Of a stretch of 6,223 bases of DNA, positions 1 through 5,979 are shown one piece after another. The notes below the pieces were generated by a model, which saw only the letters and a program-made list of their open reading frames with translations, was not told the origin of the DNA and did no database searches. Origin of the DNA: G020350405 sp964513655 (GTDB lineage: Bacteria; Planctomycetota; Phycisphaerae; Sedimentisphaerales; Anaerobacaceae); assembly GCA_964513655.1 (NCBI GenBank), contig CAZENQ010000136.1, forward strand, positions 1-6,223. Direction: 5' to 3'. Numbering within the stretch: position 1 is the first letter of the stretch; each line of letters opens with the position of its first letter. Made by a program: the position numbers and the translations under genes.

Positions 1-153
1 TTTTTCAACTTTTTGCATTATGGAAAGCATTATTCCTGATTGCCGGGCATTGGATTTCTGACACATTGAAAACACTGAAACGCAGACCTTCAAGTATGCG
101 AAACAACAATATTGTTGACCAGGCATGGCATATTGCTCAGTGTTTAATTGTAT

Positions 154-181
154 ATCTTTTATAAAGATGTGGATCTTTATA
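154..181. repeat. AT-rich alternating inverted repeat (ATCTTT / AAAGAT)
   Basis: A perfect 9-base inverted repeat, TATAAAGAT (160-168) and ATCTTTATA (173-181), is separated by GTGG. A further ATCTTT at 154-159 can pair with the same AAAGAT at 163-168. The central arm therefore has two possible partners, on its left and on its right. It could be a protein-binding site, competing RNA hairpins, or a decayed palindrome. No gene lies close enough to decide. Confidence 0.45.
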
Positions 182-251
182 TGACTGTGATACCTACACC
201 ACTGCCCTTGCCGGTCGTCCTATTTAGCCCCTACCAACTTCACCCCGCCTG

Positions 252-269
252 TCCCAGCGCAGGCTGGGA
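252..269. repeat. Palindromic intergenic stem-loop element
   Basis: TCCCAGC (252-258) and GCTGGGA (263-269) form a perfect 7-base stem around a GCAG loop, followed by TCCAG. The pattern (CCC-rich arm, GCAG-type loop, GGGA arm, then TCCAG) looks like the short dispersed palindromes found between genes in many Gram-negative bacteria, such as the ATTCCC...GGGAAT elements of Neisseria. The stem is seen directly. Membership of a dispersed family is inference, because only one copy lies in the window. Confidence 0.5.
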
Positions 270-292
270 TCCAGTCGTCGTTGTAAGAATAA

Positions 293-308
293 TGCCGGCC
301 TGCCGGCC
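293..308. repeat. Tandem TGCCGGCC duplication
   Basis: The octamer TGCCGGCC occurs twice in a row at 293-300 and 301-308. Each unit contains the palindrome GCCGGC. It lies between the stem-loop at 252-269 and the first copy of the longer direct repeat, adding to the repeat cluster. No function can be assigned. Confidence 0.4.
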
Positions 309-312
309 TCAA

Positions 313-358
313 CCACCGAGATACGCTTCACGAGATACGAATTCTGTGCGGTAGAGTT
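313..358 (+). repeat. Direct repeat family, copy 1
   Basis: This copy contains GAGATACG twice (318-325 and 332-339), separated by CTTCAC, then AATTCTGTGCG and a TAGAGTTG tail. Copy 2 at 450-502 has the same order of blocks with small differences and a 6-base insertion. A shortened third copy lies on the opposite strand at 5945-5963. The bases just after this copy (AGAGTTGTCGT, 353-363) match copy 3 exactly. Confidence 0.65.
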
Positions 359-449
359 GTCGTGCCCTTTTTTTATCTTTTCTATTGATTATTGGTTTCT
401 TTTCTCATATTCTATTGCCTCAAACGTGATGCACCCGCCAGCGGACTCA

Positions 450-502
450 CCAAGAGATACGATTCACGAGATACGACATACGAATTCTGTGCGAGAGAGT
501 TG
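450..502 (+). repeat. Direct repeat family, copy 2
   Basis: This has the same block order as copy 1: GAGATACG (454-461), ATTCAC, GAGATACG (468-475), then AATTCTGTGCG and GAGAGAGTTG ending at 502. It differs by an inserted CATACG-like hexamer before the AATTC block and by GAGAGAGTTG in place of GGTAGAGTTG. The ordered blocks over about 50 bases make chance similarity unlikely. It is probably a dispersed intergenic repeat of the host genome. Confidence 0.65.
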
Positions 503-538
503 AATTTGAAAATTATGTCAAAGTTGCCGGTCCAAATG

Positions 539-569
539 TTGAGTACTTTCCATGACCCGCAGCTATTAT
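539..569 (+). promoter_or_regulatory. Weak sigma70-like promoter candidate
   Basis: TTGAGT (539-544) resembles a -35 box and TATTAT (564-569) a -10 box, but the 19-base spacer is longer than the usual 17. If used, transcription would start near 577 and give a leader of roughly 170 bases carrying the two hairpins at 600-667. This is the best candidate I found upstream of the operon. Such matches are common by chance in AT-rich DNA. Confidence 0.15.
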
Positions 570-599
570 AGTGCTCACGATTGAGTTTTCCCGTTAGCT

Positions 600-644
600 C
601 GCGGGTAAGTAACCTTAGAACAACAAATTTCAATCTTACTCGCG
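600..644 (+). promoter_or_regulatory. Leader hairpin upstream of the methyltransferase
   Basis: CGCGGGTAAG (600-609) and CTTACTCGCG (635-644) are complementary over ten positions, with one G-U wobble when read as RNA. They enclose a 25-base AT-rich loop. No run of T follows, so it is not a standard terminator. Its position about 100 bases before the first gene suits a leader RNA or a paired protein-binding site. Function is unknown. Confidence 0.35.
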
Positions 645-653
645 GAAATTTAT

Positions 654-671
654 TACCCTGAAGGGTATAAA
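654..671 (+). promoter_or_regulatory. Operator-like palindrome overlapping a TATAAA box
   Basis: TACCCT (654-659) and AGGGTA (662-667) form a perfect 6-base inverted repeat around GA. The right arm runs into TATAAA (666-671), which could be a -10 box, although no good -35 box lies 16-18 bases upstream. A palindrome overlapping a -10 box is a typical place for a repressor. No regulator gene is present in the window, so this remains a suggestion. Confidence 0.25.
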
Positions 672-712
672 ATGCCAGAACTTCAAGGATAAGCAATAAC
701 TAACTGCCTCGC

Positions 713-739
713 TGCCTCGCCGGAATGCTTCGGCTCGCC
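713..739 (+). repeat. Left arm of a 27-base flanking inverted repeat
   Basis: This 27-base stretch begins TGCCTCGCC and contains GAATGCTT. It matches the reverse complement of 5980-6006 at 24 of 27 positions, with mismatches at 722, 731 and 736. It ends seven bases before the first ATG of the methyltransferase frame, so the two arms bracket the whole operon. It could be a terminal inverted repeat of a mobile unit, a dispersed repeat present in both flanks, or a shared regulator site. I see no transposase gene. Confidence 0.6.
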
Positions 740-746
740 TATCGAA

Positions 747-2144
747 ATGAGGCCTTCTTCCCTAATGCCCGCCCAAACTTTAAAAAGGCTCTTGTCCCAT
801 GCGTTGCCGCCGATTATACTACTCTTCATGCACAAGCAGGGAATGAAAGCGTTTCAGCCGTATGTTCGAGACCTTCAATCTCTCGTAGAGCGTCTAATCA
901 GAGACGCCAGCACGCCAAAAAACCGCCATCGCCTAACTGCCGCTCTGAATGGTCAACCAGCTGACCGACTTCGCTTCGCTGTTCCATTGCCAGAGCGTAG
1001 GGCTGCCGGCATTTTTTTCACCGGCGCCAAATTAGCTCGACGTGTTTCGAACCAATTGATTTCGGAAATTCCACCCTCTGCCATCATCGCCGACATCGGT
1101 TGTGGCGCCGGAGATCTGATTCTCGCTTGTGCGCGCAAGCTCCCCTTGGCTTCGGACTTAAACAAGACCCTTGAGCTCTGGGGTAAACACCTCATGGCTT
1201 TTGACATACACCCTGAATTTGTCAATGCCACCAAAACCAGACTCGTATTACTCGCAATTAGCCGCAAGGTGCCAATCGGCCCGTCATCTATTTCCCCGCT
1301 CTCCGACCTTTTTCCAATGATACGCCAACATAACTTTCTTTCTTGTCCCAGCGAAGTTGCACAGGCTACACATATCGTAATCAATCCCCCATATTACGAC
1401 CGGCTCGCACCTCCCAAATGCACGTGGGGAAACAGAAAGCTCTCCGCTGCAGCCCTTTTCATAGATGCCTGTATTTCCAACGCTTCCCCAGGTGCCGAAA
1501 TAGCCGCGATTCTCCCCGATGTCCTCCGCTCTGGTTCATACTATGATAAATGGAGACAACGCATCGGGTCCCTCTCAGCCCGAACGGAAATAACCACATG
1601 CGGCCAATTTGACAAGTGCGTTGACGTACATGTGTTCATACTAAAACTCTTGCGAAATGACTCCAGGAAACCAGCTAAAGCAACGTGGTGGAAGTCAATC
1701 CGCCAACCTCACAATGGTAAGGTTAAAGACTACTTTGGAGTTCACGTTGGCCCCGTAGTCCCCCACCGTGACCCGGAAGAAGGCCCTCTCGTTGCATACA
1801 TCCACGCAAAACCACTCCCGCCATGGGGCATAGTAAAACGAATAAATCAAAGGCGCAGATTCAAAGGCACCCTGTTTCAGCCACCCTTCATCGCGGTCCG
1901 AAGGACATCACGGCCAGGGGATAAACGTGCCATTGGCACAATCGTAACCGGTAAGCGTAAAGTCGCCGTTGAAAACCATCTCATAGTCCTGTTACCCAAC
2001 GGTAAAACAATTGTTCAATGTCAGGAACTGCTCAACGTCCTCAAATCTCCTCAAACAGACCGCTGGCTGGACAAGAGAATAAGGTGTCGTCATCTAACCA
2101 CCCTGTCAATAAAAGAACTACCATGGTGGAGACTGCAGAAATGA
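747..2144 (+). CDS. N6-adenine-specific DNA methyltransferase
   Basis: Predicted to transfer a methyl group from S-adenosylmethionine to adenine in a specific DNA sequence. The motifs run in the gamma-like N6-adenine methylase order: FFTGAKLA near residues 90-97 (motif X), DIGCGAGD at 116-123 (SAM-binding motif I), FDIHPEFV at 152-159 (motif II), the catalytic NPPYY at 213-217 (motif IV), and AAILPDVLRSG at 253-263. The C-terminal part, about 335-465, resembles the target-recognition domain of type II and Eco57I-type methylases (PFIAVRRTSRPGDKR at 380-394, AVENHLIVL at 407-415). No nuclease domain is visible. Length is 465 aa from the first ATG, but the start is uncertain: 747 has no clear ribosome binding site, while ATG 765 has GAGG 12 bases upstream, and 828 and 843 are poor. 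The gene is more GC-rich than the next one. As first gene of the operon it probably protects host DNA. The target sequence cannot be read from the protein. Confidence 0.88.
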   Translation: MRPSSLMPAQTLKRLLSHALPPIILLFMHKQGMKAFQPYVRDLQSLVERLIRDASTPKNRHRLTAALNGQPADRLRFAVPLPERRAAGIFFTGAKLARRVSNQLISEIPPSAIIADIGCGAGDLILACARKLPLASDLNKTLELWGKHLMAFDIHPEFVNATKTRLVLLAISRKVPIGPSSISPLSDLFPMIRQHNFLSCPSEVAQATHIVINPPYYDRLAPPKCTWGNRKLSAAALFIDACISNASPGAEIAAILPDVLRSGSYYDKWRQRIGSLSARTEITTCGQFDKCVDVHVFILKLLRNDSRKPAKATWWKSIRQPHNGKVKDYFGVHVGPVVPHRDPEEGPLVAYIHAKPLPPWGIVKRINQRRRFKGTLFQPPFIAVRRTSRPGDKRAIGTIVTGKRKVAVENHLIVLLPNGKTIVQCQELLNVLKSPQTDRWLDKRIRCRHLTTLSIKELPWWRLQK

Positions 2145-4216
2145 CAGAAATACGACCTGACCATTTCAAATTCTCAACAGCCATACTCAGTCGTCTTGGC
2201 GAGGAATTAAATCCTCATCCTGACCAAGGAATTATAGAGCTTGTGCGCAATGCCTATGATGCAGATGCCCTAACGTGTCGAGTCAAACTTAAAAAAGTTA
2301 ACAAGAAAGGAGGGATGATTAGGATTACTGATGATGGATATGGAATGGATTTTGAAGAGATAAGTAATGGATGGTTGGTGTTGGGTCGTTCAACAAAACA
2401 ACGCAGACGCCGCACAAAGCTTGGCAGGTTACCCGTTGGAGACAAGGGGCTGGGGCGATTAGCTGCTCTTCGAATGGGAACCCGCGCCACATTGATTACT
2501 CGACCAAAAAAGGAACCTTTATTTGAACATAGGGTTACTATTGACTGGGGAAAATATGATAATGTAAACGTTGTTGAAGATGTCAACTTAGATATTGAGA
2601 CAACCGCCGCTACAAAAAGTGGCGAATACGGAACAGAGGTAATTATAGAACAACTCAAAACTGCACTTAAAAAAACTGACATCAAAAGGTTGGCTCGCTC
2701 TCTATTATTGCTATCAGACCCGTTTGGAAGTCCATCAGGATTTAGACCCATTTTGGATACACCTGAATACGAACAGCTTGAAACAATAGTTAGGCATGAT
2801 TTCTTTTCCAGTAACGAATACCATCTTATTGCTAAAATTGATTCAAAAGGGATGGGTCAAGCAAAAGCAAGAGACTCTAACGGGAAATTACTTTGGACCG
2901 CAAAACACAAGGACCTCCGTAAAAATGATAACCCATATGAGACACCTAAAGCATCTTTTGAATTTTGGGCATTTAATCTTGGCAAGAAAGAATTTTTACC
3001 CCGTTCAGTAAGTATGGGTGATCTAAGAACGTGGCTTCGTGCAGTTGGTGGTGTACATTTTTACCATAGGAGCCTTCGAGTTCATCCATATGGTGATAAA
3101 GGACATGATTGGCTGGATATGAATCTTCGTCGTTCTCAATCTCCAGAGTTAAGGCCGTCTACAAACACTTCTATTGGTAGAGTGTCAGTAGATGATCCTG
3201 ACAACTTGTTGATTCAAAAAACAGATAGGACAGGTTTTATTGAAAACACCCCCTTTGATGAGCTACGTTCTTTTGCACAGGAAGCTCTTGAGTGGCTGGC
3301 CAATCGCCGTATGAAAAAACGCGAAGACGAGAGAATAAAAAAGCGGACAACCGCAATACGTACCTTTAAGAAAACAAGAAAGGCTCTTGAACAAGCTATA
3401 ACAAAACTACCATCACGACAAAGAGACCAAATTAAGCAAATCGTCGATTCCTTCGAGAATGCAAGAACGAAGCAAGTAGAAACTCTTAAAGAAGAGGTTC
3501 AGCTGTATCGCACATTAAGCACCGTTGGAACCACATTCGCCGTATTCGCACACGAACTCAAGAATCCATTAAGTAGGATTCAAAATATGGCCAGAGCAAT
3601 AGAAGATAAAGGGCAAACAATACTAAAAGATAAGTATGCCAAGTTCCTTCAAAGGCCGGTGAAGATTATAACCAATTCCACAAACGCTCTTATTGCTCTT
3701 CCGCGTATAGCCATTCAACTTCTTGAAAGAGATAAACGTCAAACAAAGTTAGTTTATATAAACATGGAAGTAGAAGCTGTTTTAAATATGGTTGAGCCTT
3801 TCCTTAAAGAAGTAAAGGTAAAGCCAGAAGTAGACTTAGTAGACACAAATCCTCCCGTCTATGGCAGTAAAGCTTCAATTCAATGTGTTCTTATGAATAT
3901 AATTACGAACGCAGTAAACGCCTTTGTTCTTCACAGAGAATACCTAAAAGCACGCAAGATAGTAATACGAACTTCTGTAGCAAAAGACAACGTTCATATT
4001 AATGTATTAGATAACGGGCCTGGTATTGAAAATCTATCTACCGAAGAGATCTGGCTTCCAGGAAAAACTACTACACCAAATGGAACCGGTTTAGGTCTAA
4101 CAATTGTTAGGGACACAGTTACTGATCTGGGGGGACGTGCATATGCCATCGCTCATAGTGAATTAGGTGGTGCCGAATTCTTCATAGAATTACCAATTGC
4201 CGAGGAAAAAATATGA
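2141..4216 (+). CDS. Dual-GHKL protein: MORC/HSP90-like ATPase fused to a histidine kinase
   Basis: A 691-residue protein with two ATP-binding GHKL domains. The first (about 1-130) has ELVRNAYDADA (33-43, with likely catalytic E33 and Mg-binding N37), DDGYGM (64-69), GRSTK (82-86) and GDKGLGR (100-106), as in MORC/HSP90/MutL-type ATPases. A middle region (about 130-385) includes GTEVIIEQL and a GGVHFYHRSLRVHPYG segment (from 303), typical of HSP90-like ATPases in conflict loci. A charged, probably coiled-coil stretch follows (about 385-465), then a kinase core: AHELKNP with phospho-acceptor H471, N box NIITNAVNAF (586-595), DNGPGI (624-629) and GTGLGL (648-653). No membrane segment is seen, so it is cytosolic. 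I place the start at 2141, which overlaps the methylase stop as ATGA and has GGTGGAG about nine bases upstream. The same frame opens earlier at 2018, but those residues lie over methylase codons and look unconserved. It probably senses a trigger through the first domain and phosphorylates the adjacent receiver. Confidence 0.85.
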   Translation: MTEIRPDHFKFSTAILSRLGEELNPHPDQGIIELVRNAYDADALTCRVKLKKVNKKGGMIRITDDGYGMDFEEISNGWLVLGRSTKQRRRRTKLGRLPVGDKGLGRLAALRMGTRATLITRPKKEPLFEHRVTIDWGKYDNVNVVEDVNLDIETTAATKSGEYGTEVIIEQLKTALKKTDIKRLARSLLLLSDPFGSPSGFRPILDTPEYEQLETIVRHDFFSSNEYHLIAKIDSKGMGQAKARDSNGKLLWTAKHKDLRKNDNPYETPKASFEFWAFNLGKKEFLPRSVSMGDLRTWLRAVGGVHFYHRSLRVHPYGDKGHDWLDMNLRRSQSPELRPSTNTSIGRVSVDDPDNLLIQKTDRTGFIENTPFDELRSFAQEALEWLANRRMKKREDERIKKRTTAIRTFKKTRKALEQAITKLPSRQRDQIKQIVDSFENARTKQVETLKEEVQLYRTLSTVGTTFAVFAHELKNPLSRIQNMARAIEDKGQTILKDKYAKFLQRPVKIITNSTNALIALPRIAIQLLERDKRQTKLVYINMEVEAVLNMVEPFLKEVKVKPEVDLVDTNPPVYGSKASIQCVLMNIITNAVNAFVLHREYLKARKIVIRTSVAKDNVHINVLDNGPGIENLSTEEIWLPGKTTTPNGTGLGLTIVRDTVTDLGGRAYAIAHSELGGAEFFIELPIAEEKI
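4202..4215 (+). promoter_or_regulatory. Ribosome binding site and ATGA coupling for the receiver gene
   Basis: GAGGA (4202-4206) lies six bases before ATG 4213, whose last two bases belong to the TGA stop of the kinase gene (4214-4216). This fixes the receiver start and implies that its translation is coupled to that of the kinase, as expected for a cognate pair made in fixed proportion. Confidence 0.7.
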
Positions 4217-4914
4217 TAGATAAACTAAGCGAGATAGATTTAGGTACTATTGCAATAGTCGATGATAATAAGAACAGTGCCGAGGCCTTGAGCGTTAATG
4301 TTGAAACTTGTGGTAGCAAAGCCATAACCTTCGTAGAGGATTTTTCTGATCTAGACGCTTTAATAACAAGAGTCATGGAGAAAGCAAATGGAGTACTTTG
4401 TGACCATCGTCTTGGTTTCGGTGCGTCTGCCACATTCTCTGGAGCTAAAGCTGTGGCTGAATGGTATGACCACCAATTTCCAGCGATATTGGTCTCCGAA
4501 TATACAGACCTCGACATGTATACTACTATTAGGGAATACAGAAGAAAAATCCCAGTAGTAATCCCTCGGGATACAATCGGTAGACAGAGCCTTATTGAAG
4601 GTTTCTGCATTTGCTTAGACGAAATTAAAAGCGTAACTCCAGCGTATAGGAAACCACGACGAGCGTTCGTAAGAATTGTTGGAACAAGTTCGGATTCTAA
4701 TATTGACATAGTTGAAGCCTTTATCCCACAGTGGAACTTGCACAAGGCTGTTCGCTTTCCACTCTCATTGTTTGGGAATCTTGAAAAGGATAACATAAAA
4801 CCTGGCATGCTTTTTATAGCTGACATAAATATTGGGGCACGTGTTCCGCAAGAATTATTTTTTGAAAATTTTGAACTTGCTCCGGAGCCAGATCCAAATG
4901 ATGGACTTGCCTAA
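4213..4914 (+). CDS. Response regulator with an uncharacterised C-terminal domain
   Basis: A 233-residue protein. Residues about 10-135 form a receiver (REC) domain: IAIVDDN with the acidic pair D17/D18, VLCDHRLG with likely phospho-acceptor D64, and AILVSEYTD with the switch Ser S95. The lysine usually found after the fifth strand is not evident; PVVIPRD (114-120) has R119 there, so the switch may be altered. The remainder (about 148-233) is not a recognisable winged-helix, HTH, GGDEF or ATPase output domain. It appears rich in beta strands (RAFVRIVGTSS, AVRFPLSLFG, GMLFIADINIG) and ends in an acidic, proline-containing tail. It is therefore unlikely to be a simple transcription factor and may dock onto the neighbouring kinase or MBL hydrolase. 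Its start overlaps the kinase stop, which supports a cognate pair. Receiver assignment is strong; the output role is unknown. Confidence 0.8.
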   Translation: MIDKLSEIDLGTIAIVDDNKNSAEALSVNVETCGSKAITFVEDFSDLDALITRVMEKANGVLCDHRLGFGASATFSGAKAVAEWYDHQFPAILVSEYTDLDMYTTIREYRRKIPVVIPRDTIGRQSLIEGFCICLDEIKSVTPAYRKPRRAFVRIVGTSSDSNIDIVEAFIPQWNLHKAVRFPLSLFGNLEKDNIKPGMLFIADINIGARVPQELFFENFELAPEPDPNDGLA

Positions 4915-5887
4915 TCTTGTTGTACTAGATGTCGGCCACGGAAATTGCTCGGTTCTTATGGACACCGGTGGCATTACTATTTTCGATGGTGGGCTCGGCG
5001 ACGTTCTTCTGGAGTTTCTTGAAACCAACAACATAACAGATATTGCTAGTGTCTTAATCTCTCATACGCACGAAGACCATATTGCTGGCCTTATTACCGT
5101 TTTGCTGGCCCCGAATATTAACGTTACCAATGTTTATGTCAACCCAGATCCCAACCCAACTGATATATGGAAAGAGTTCAGAAGTGCAATCAAACATGCT
5201 AGAACAAATAAGGGCACAATTCCTAATACTCAGTTAAACACATCTCTTACCGGTCAGTTGGACCACGGCAGCGTTCATATTGAGATACTATCTCCAGTTC
5301 CAGAGACTGCGATGAGTGGTGTAACAGGGCAAGACCTCAATGATAAACAAATAACACGTCATGCCATGAGTGCCGTAGTGCGCTTGAAAAAAGATGACGT
5401 TCCTCTTGTTCTGTTGTCGGGAGACCTAGACAGCCGCGGTCTAGAATATATGCTCAAGGACATGATTGATGCCAGGGCTAAGGTTTTAATTTTCCCGCAT
5501 CACGGAGGAAAACCAAGCTCTGGAGACGTGTCTAAATTTACACAGCAGTTATGTGAACTCACCCATTCCGACATCTTTATCTTCTCAATCGGACGCGGGA
5601 CACACGGTACCCCACAATTTGCCGTAGTTGAAAAGGTACGCGAAATCCAACCACAAGCTCGCATTTTATGCACCCAACTATCAGAACACTGCACCTCCAA
5701 ACTCCCAAAGCATCAATCTGACCATCTTAATGACCTTCCGGCTGCCGGAGACTATTCCAATAGTTGCTGCGCTGGCAGTATCGTCGTCGACATGAGCAAA
5801 TCGAATATAGTAATCCTTCCCAGCGAAGAAGCTCATACGGATTTCATCCAGGGAGCCGCGTCAACTCCTTTGTGCTTGAGTGATTAA
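4898..5887 (+). CDS. ComEC-type metallo-beta-lactamase fold hydrolase, soluble
   Basis: A 329-residue MBL-fold protein of the ComEC/Rec2 competence-related class, without the membrane segments of ComEC itself. It has DVGHGNCSVL (11-20; ComEC usually has DVGQGD), FDGG (29-32), the metal-binding HTHEDH (H56, H58, D60, H61), LSGDLD with D176, PHHGG (200-204; H201 and H202), and SIGRGTHGTPQ (230-240). The separate third metal-binding histidine of classical MBL enzymes is not apparent, as in other ComEC-like proteins. Four cysteines (about 258, 265, 290, 291) lie near the C-terminus. Relatives hydrolyse phosphodiester bonds, so a nuclease or nucleotide hydrolase is likely, but the substrate is unknown. 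I chose ATG 4898 because CCGGAG (4882-4887) lies ten bases upstream and the conserved domain begins directly after. The frame also opens at 4832, but its extra 22 residues do not fit the domain. ATG 4901 is an alternative. It overlaps the receiver gene by 17 bases, and I infer it is the effector. Confidence 0.82.
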   Translation: MMDLPNLVVLDVGHGNCSVLMDTGGITIFDGGLGDVLLEFLETNNITDIASVLISHTHEDHIAGLITVLLAPNINVTNVYVNPDPNPTDIWKEFRSAIKHARTNKGTIPNTQLNTSLTGQLDHGSVHIEILSPVPETAMSGVTGQDLNDKQITRHAMSAVVRLKKDDVPLVLLSGDLDSRGLEYMLKDMIDARAKVLIFPHHGGKPSSGDVSKFTQQLCELTHSDIFIFSIGRGTHGTPQFAVVEKVREIQPQARILCTQLSEHCTSKLPKHQSDHLNDLPAAGDYSNSCCAGSIVVDMSKSNIVILPSEEAHTDFIQGAASTPLCLSD

Positions 5888-5890
5888 GAG

Positions 5891-5930
5891 CTGTTCCTTA
5901 CGTATTGCCCGCGTAAGCAGTTTCTGGCTT
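5891..5930 (+). terminator. Probable intrinsic terminator of the operon
   Basis: CTTACG (5897-5902) and CGTAAG (5912-5917) form a perfect 6-base stem around a 9-base loop. The stem extends by CTG (5891-5893) with CAG (5918-5920) after a 3-base bulge. TTTCTGGCTT follows, a modest T-rich tail. It begins four bases after the MBL stop codon, the expected place for an operon terminator. The stem is not very GC-rich and the T run is interrupted, so it may be weak or may act as an mRNA 3' stabiliser. Confidence 0.45.
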
Positions 5931-5944
5931 CACACTGAAAACGA

Positions 5945-5963
5945 ACGACAACTCTCTCGAATT
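5945..5963 (-). repeat. Direct repeat family, copy 3 (inverted, shortened)
   Basis: Read on the minus strand this is AATTCGAGAGAGTTGTCGT. It equals AATTC plus GAGAGAGTTG of copy 2 (450-502) with the intervening TGTGC missing, and its last 11 bases, AGAGTTGTCGT, match the end of copy 1 and the bases after it (353-363). It thus shares separate stretches with both left-hand copies, which supports a common origin. It lies 57 bases after the MBL stop. Confidence 0.5.
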
Positions 5964-5979
5964 ACGCCACAACACAGTT

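Larger units (their letters stand above)
1..746. other. Left non-coding flank with clustered repeats
   Basis: I find no convincing gene in these roughly 740 bases. The short open frames (for example 148-354 plus and 412-696 minus) run straight through inverted and direct repeats, have no good ribosome binding site, and resemble no family I know. The region holds an AT-rich alternating inverted repeat (154-181), a TCCCAGC/GCTGGGA stem-loop (252-269), a tandem TGCCGGCC pair (293-308), two copies of a roughly 50-base direct repeat (313-358 and 450-502), a pyrimidine-rich stretch (about 365-420), and two hairpins just before the operon (600-644 and 654-667). This density of repeats suggests a recombinogenic or island-boundary region, which is inference. 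Confidence 0.6.

Noticed and set aside
121..137. Possible sigma54 promoter (GGCATGGCATATTGCT)
   Set aside because: The GG to GC distance is one base too long for the first GG and too short for the second, and no gene follows at a sensible distance.
148..354. 68-codon open frame on the plus strand
   Set aside because: It crosses the AT-rich inverted repeat, the TCCCAGC stem-loop and the first direct repeat. It has no ribosome binding site and encodes a proline-rich peptide unlike any family I know.
412..696. 94-codon open frame on the minus strand
   Set aside because: It overlaps the second repeat copy and both leader hairpins, and its C-terminal residues are simply translated repeat.
725..964. 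79-codon open frame overlapping the start of the methylase
   Set aside because: It is out of frame with the methylase, lies within the flanking repeat and the methylase N-terminal codons, and shows no domain.
2018..2140. Longer N-terminus for the kinase protein from ATG 2018 (also ATG 2123)
   Set aside because: The added residues are encoded over methylase codons and look like low-complexity shadow sequence. ATG 2141 has the better Shine-Dalgarno spacing and the ATGA coupling seen again at the next junction.
4182..4826. 214-codon open frame on the minus strand opposite the receiver gene
   Set aside because: It is antisense to a clear receiver domain and has no recognisable domain of its own. 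It is most likely a by-product of codon choice in the receiver gene.
4832..4897. Longer N-terminus for the MBL protein from ATG 4832
   Set aside because: The extra 22 residues overlap the receiver gene out of frame and precede the conserved MBL start. ATG 4898 has CCGGAG at suitable spacing.
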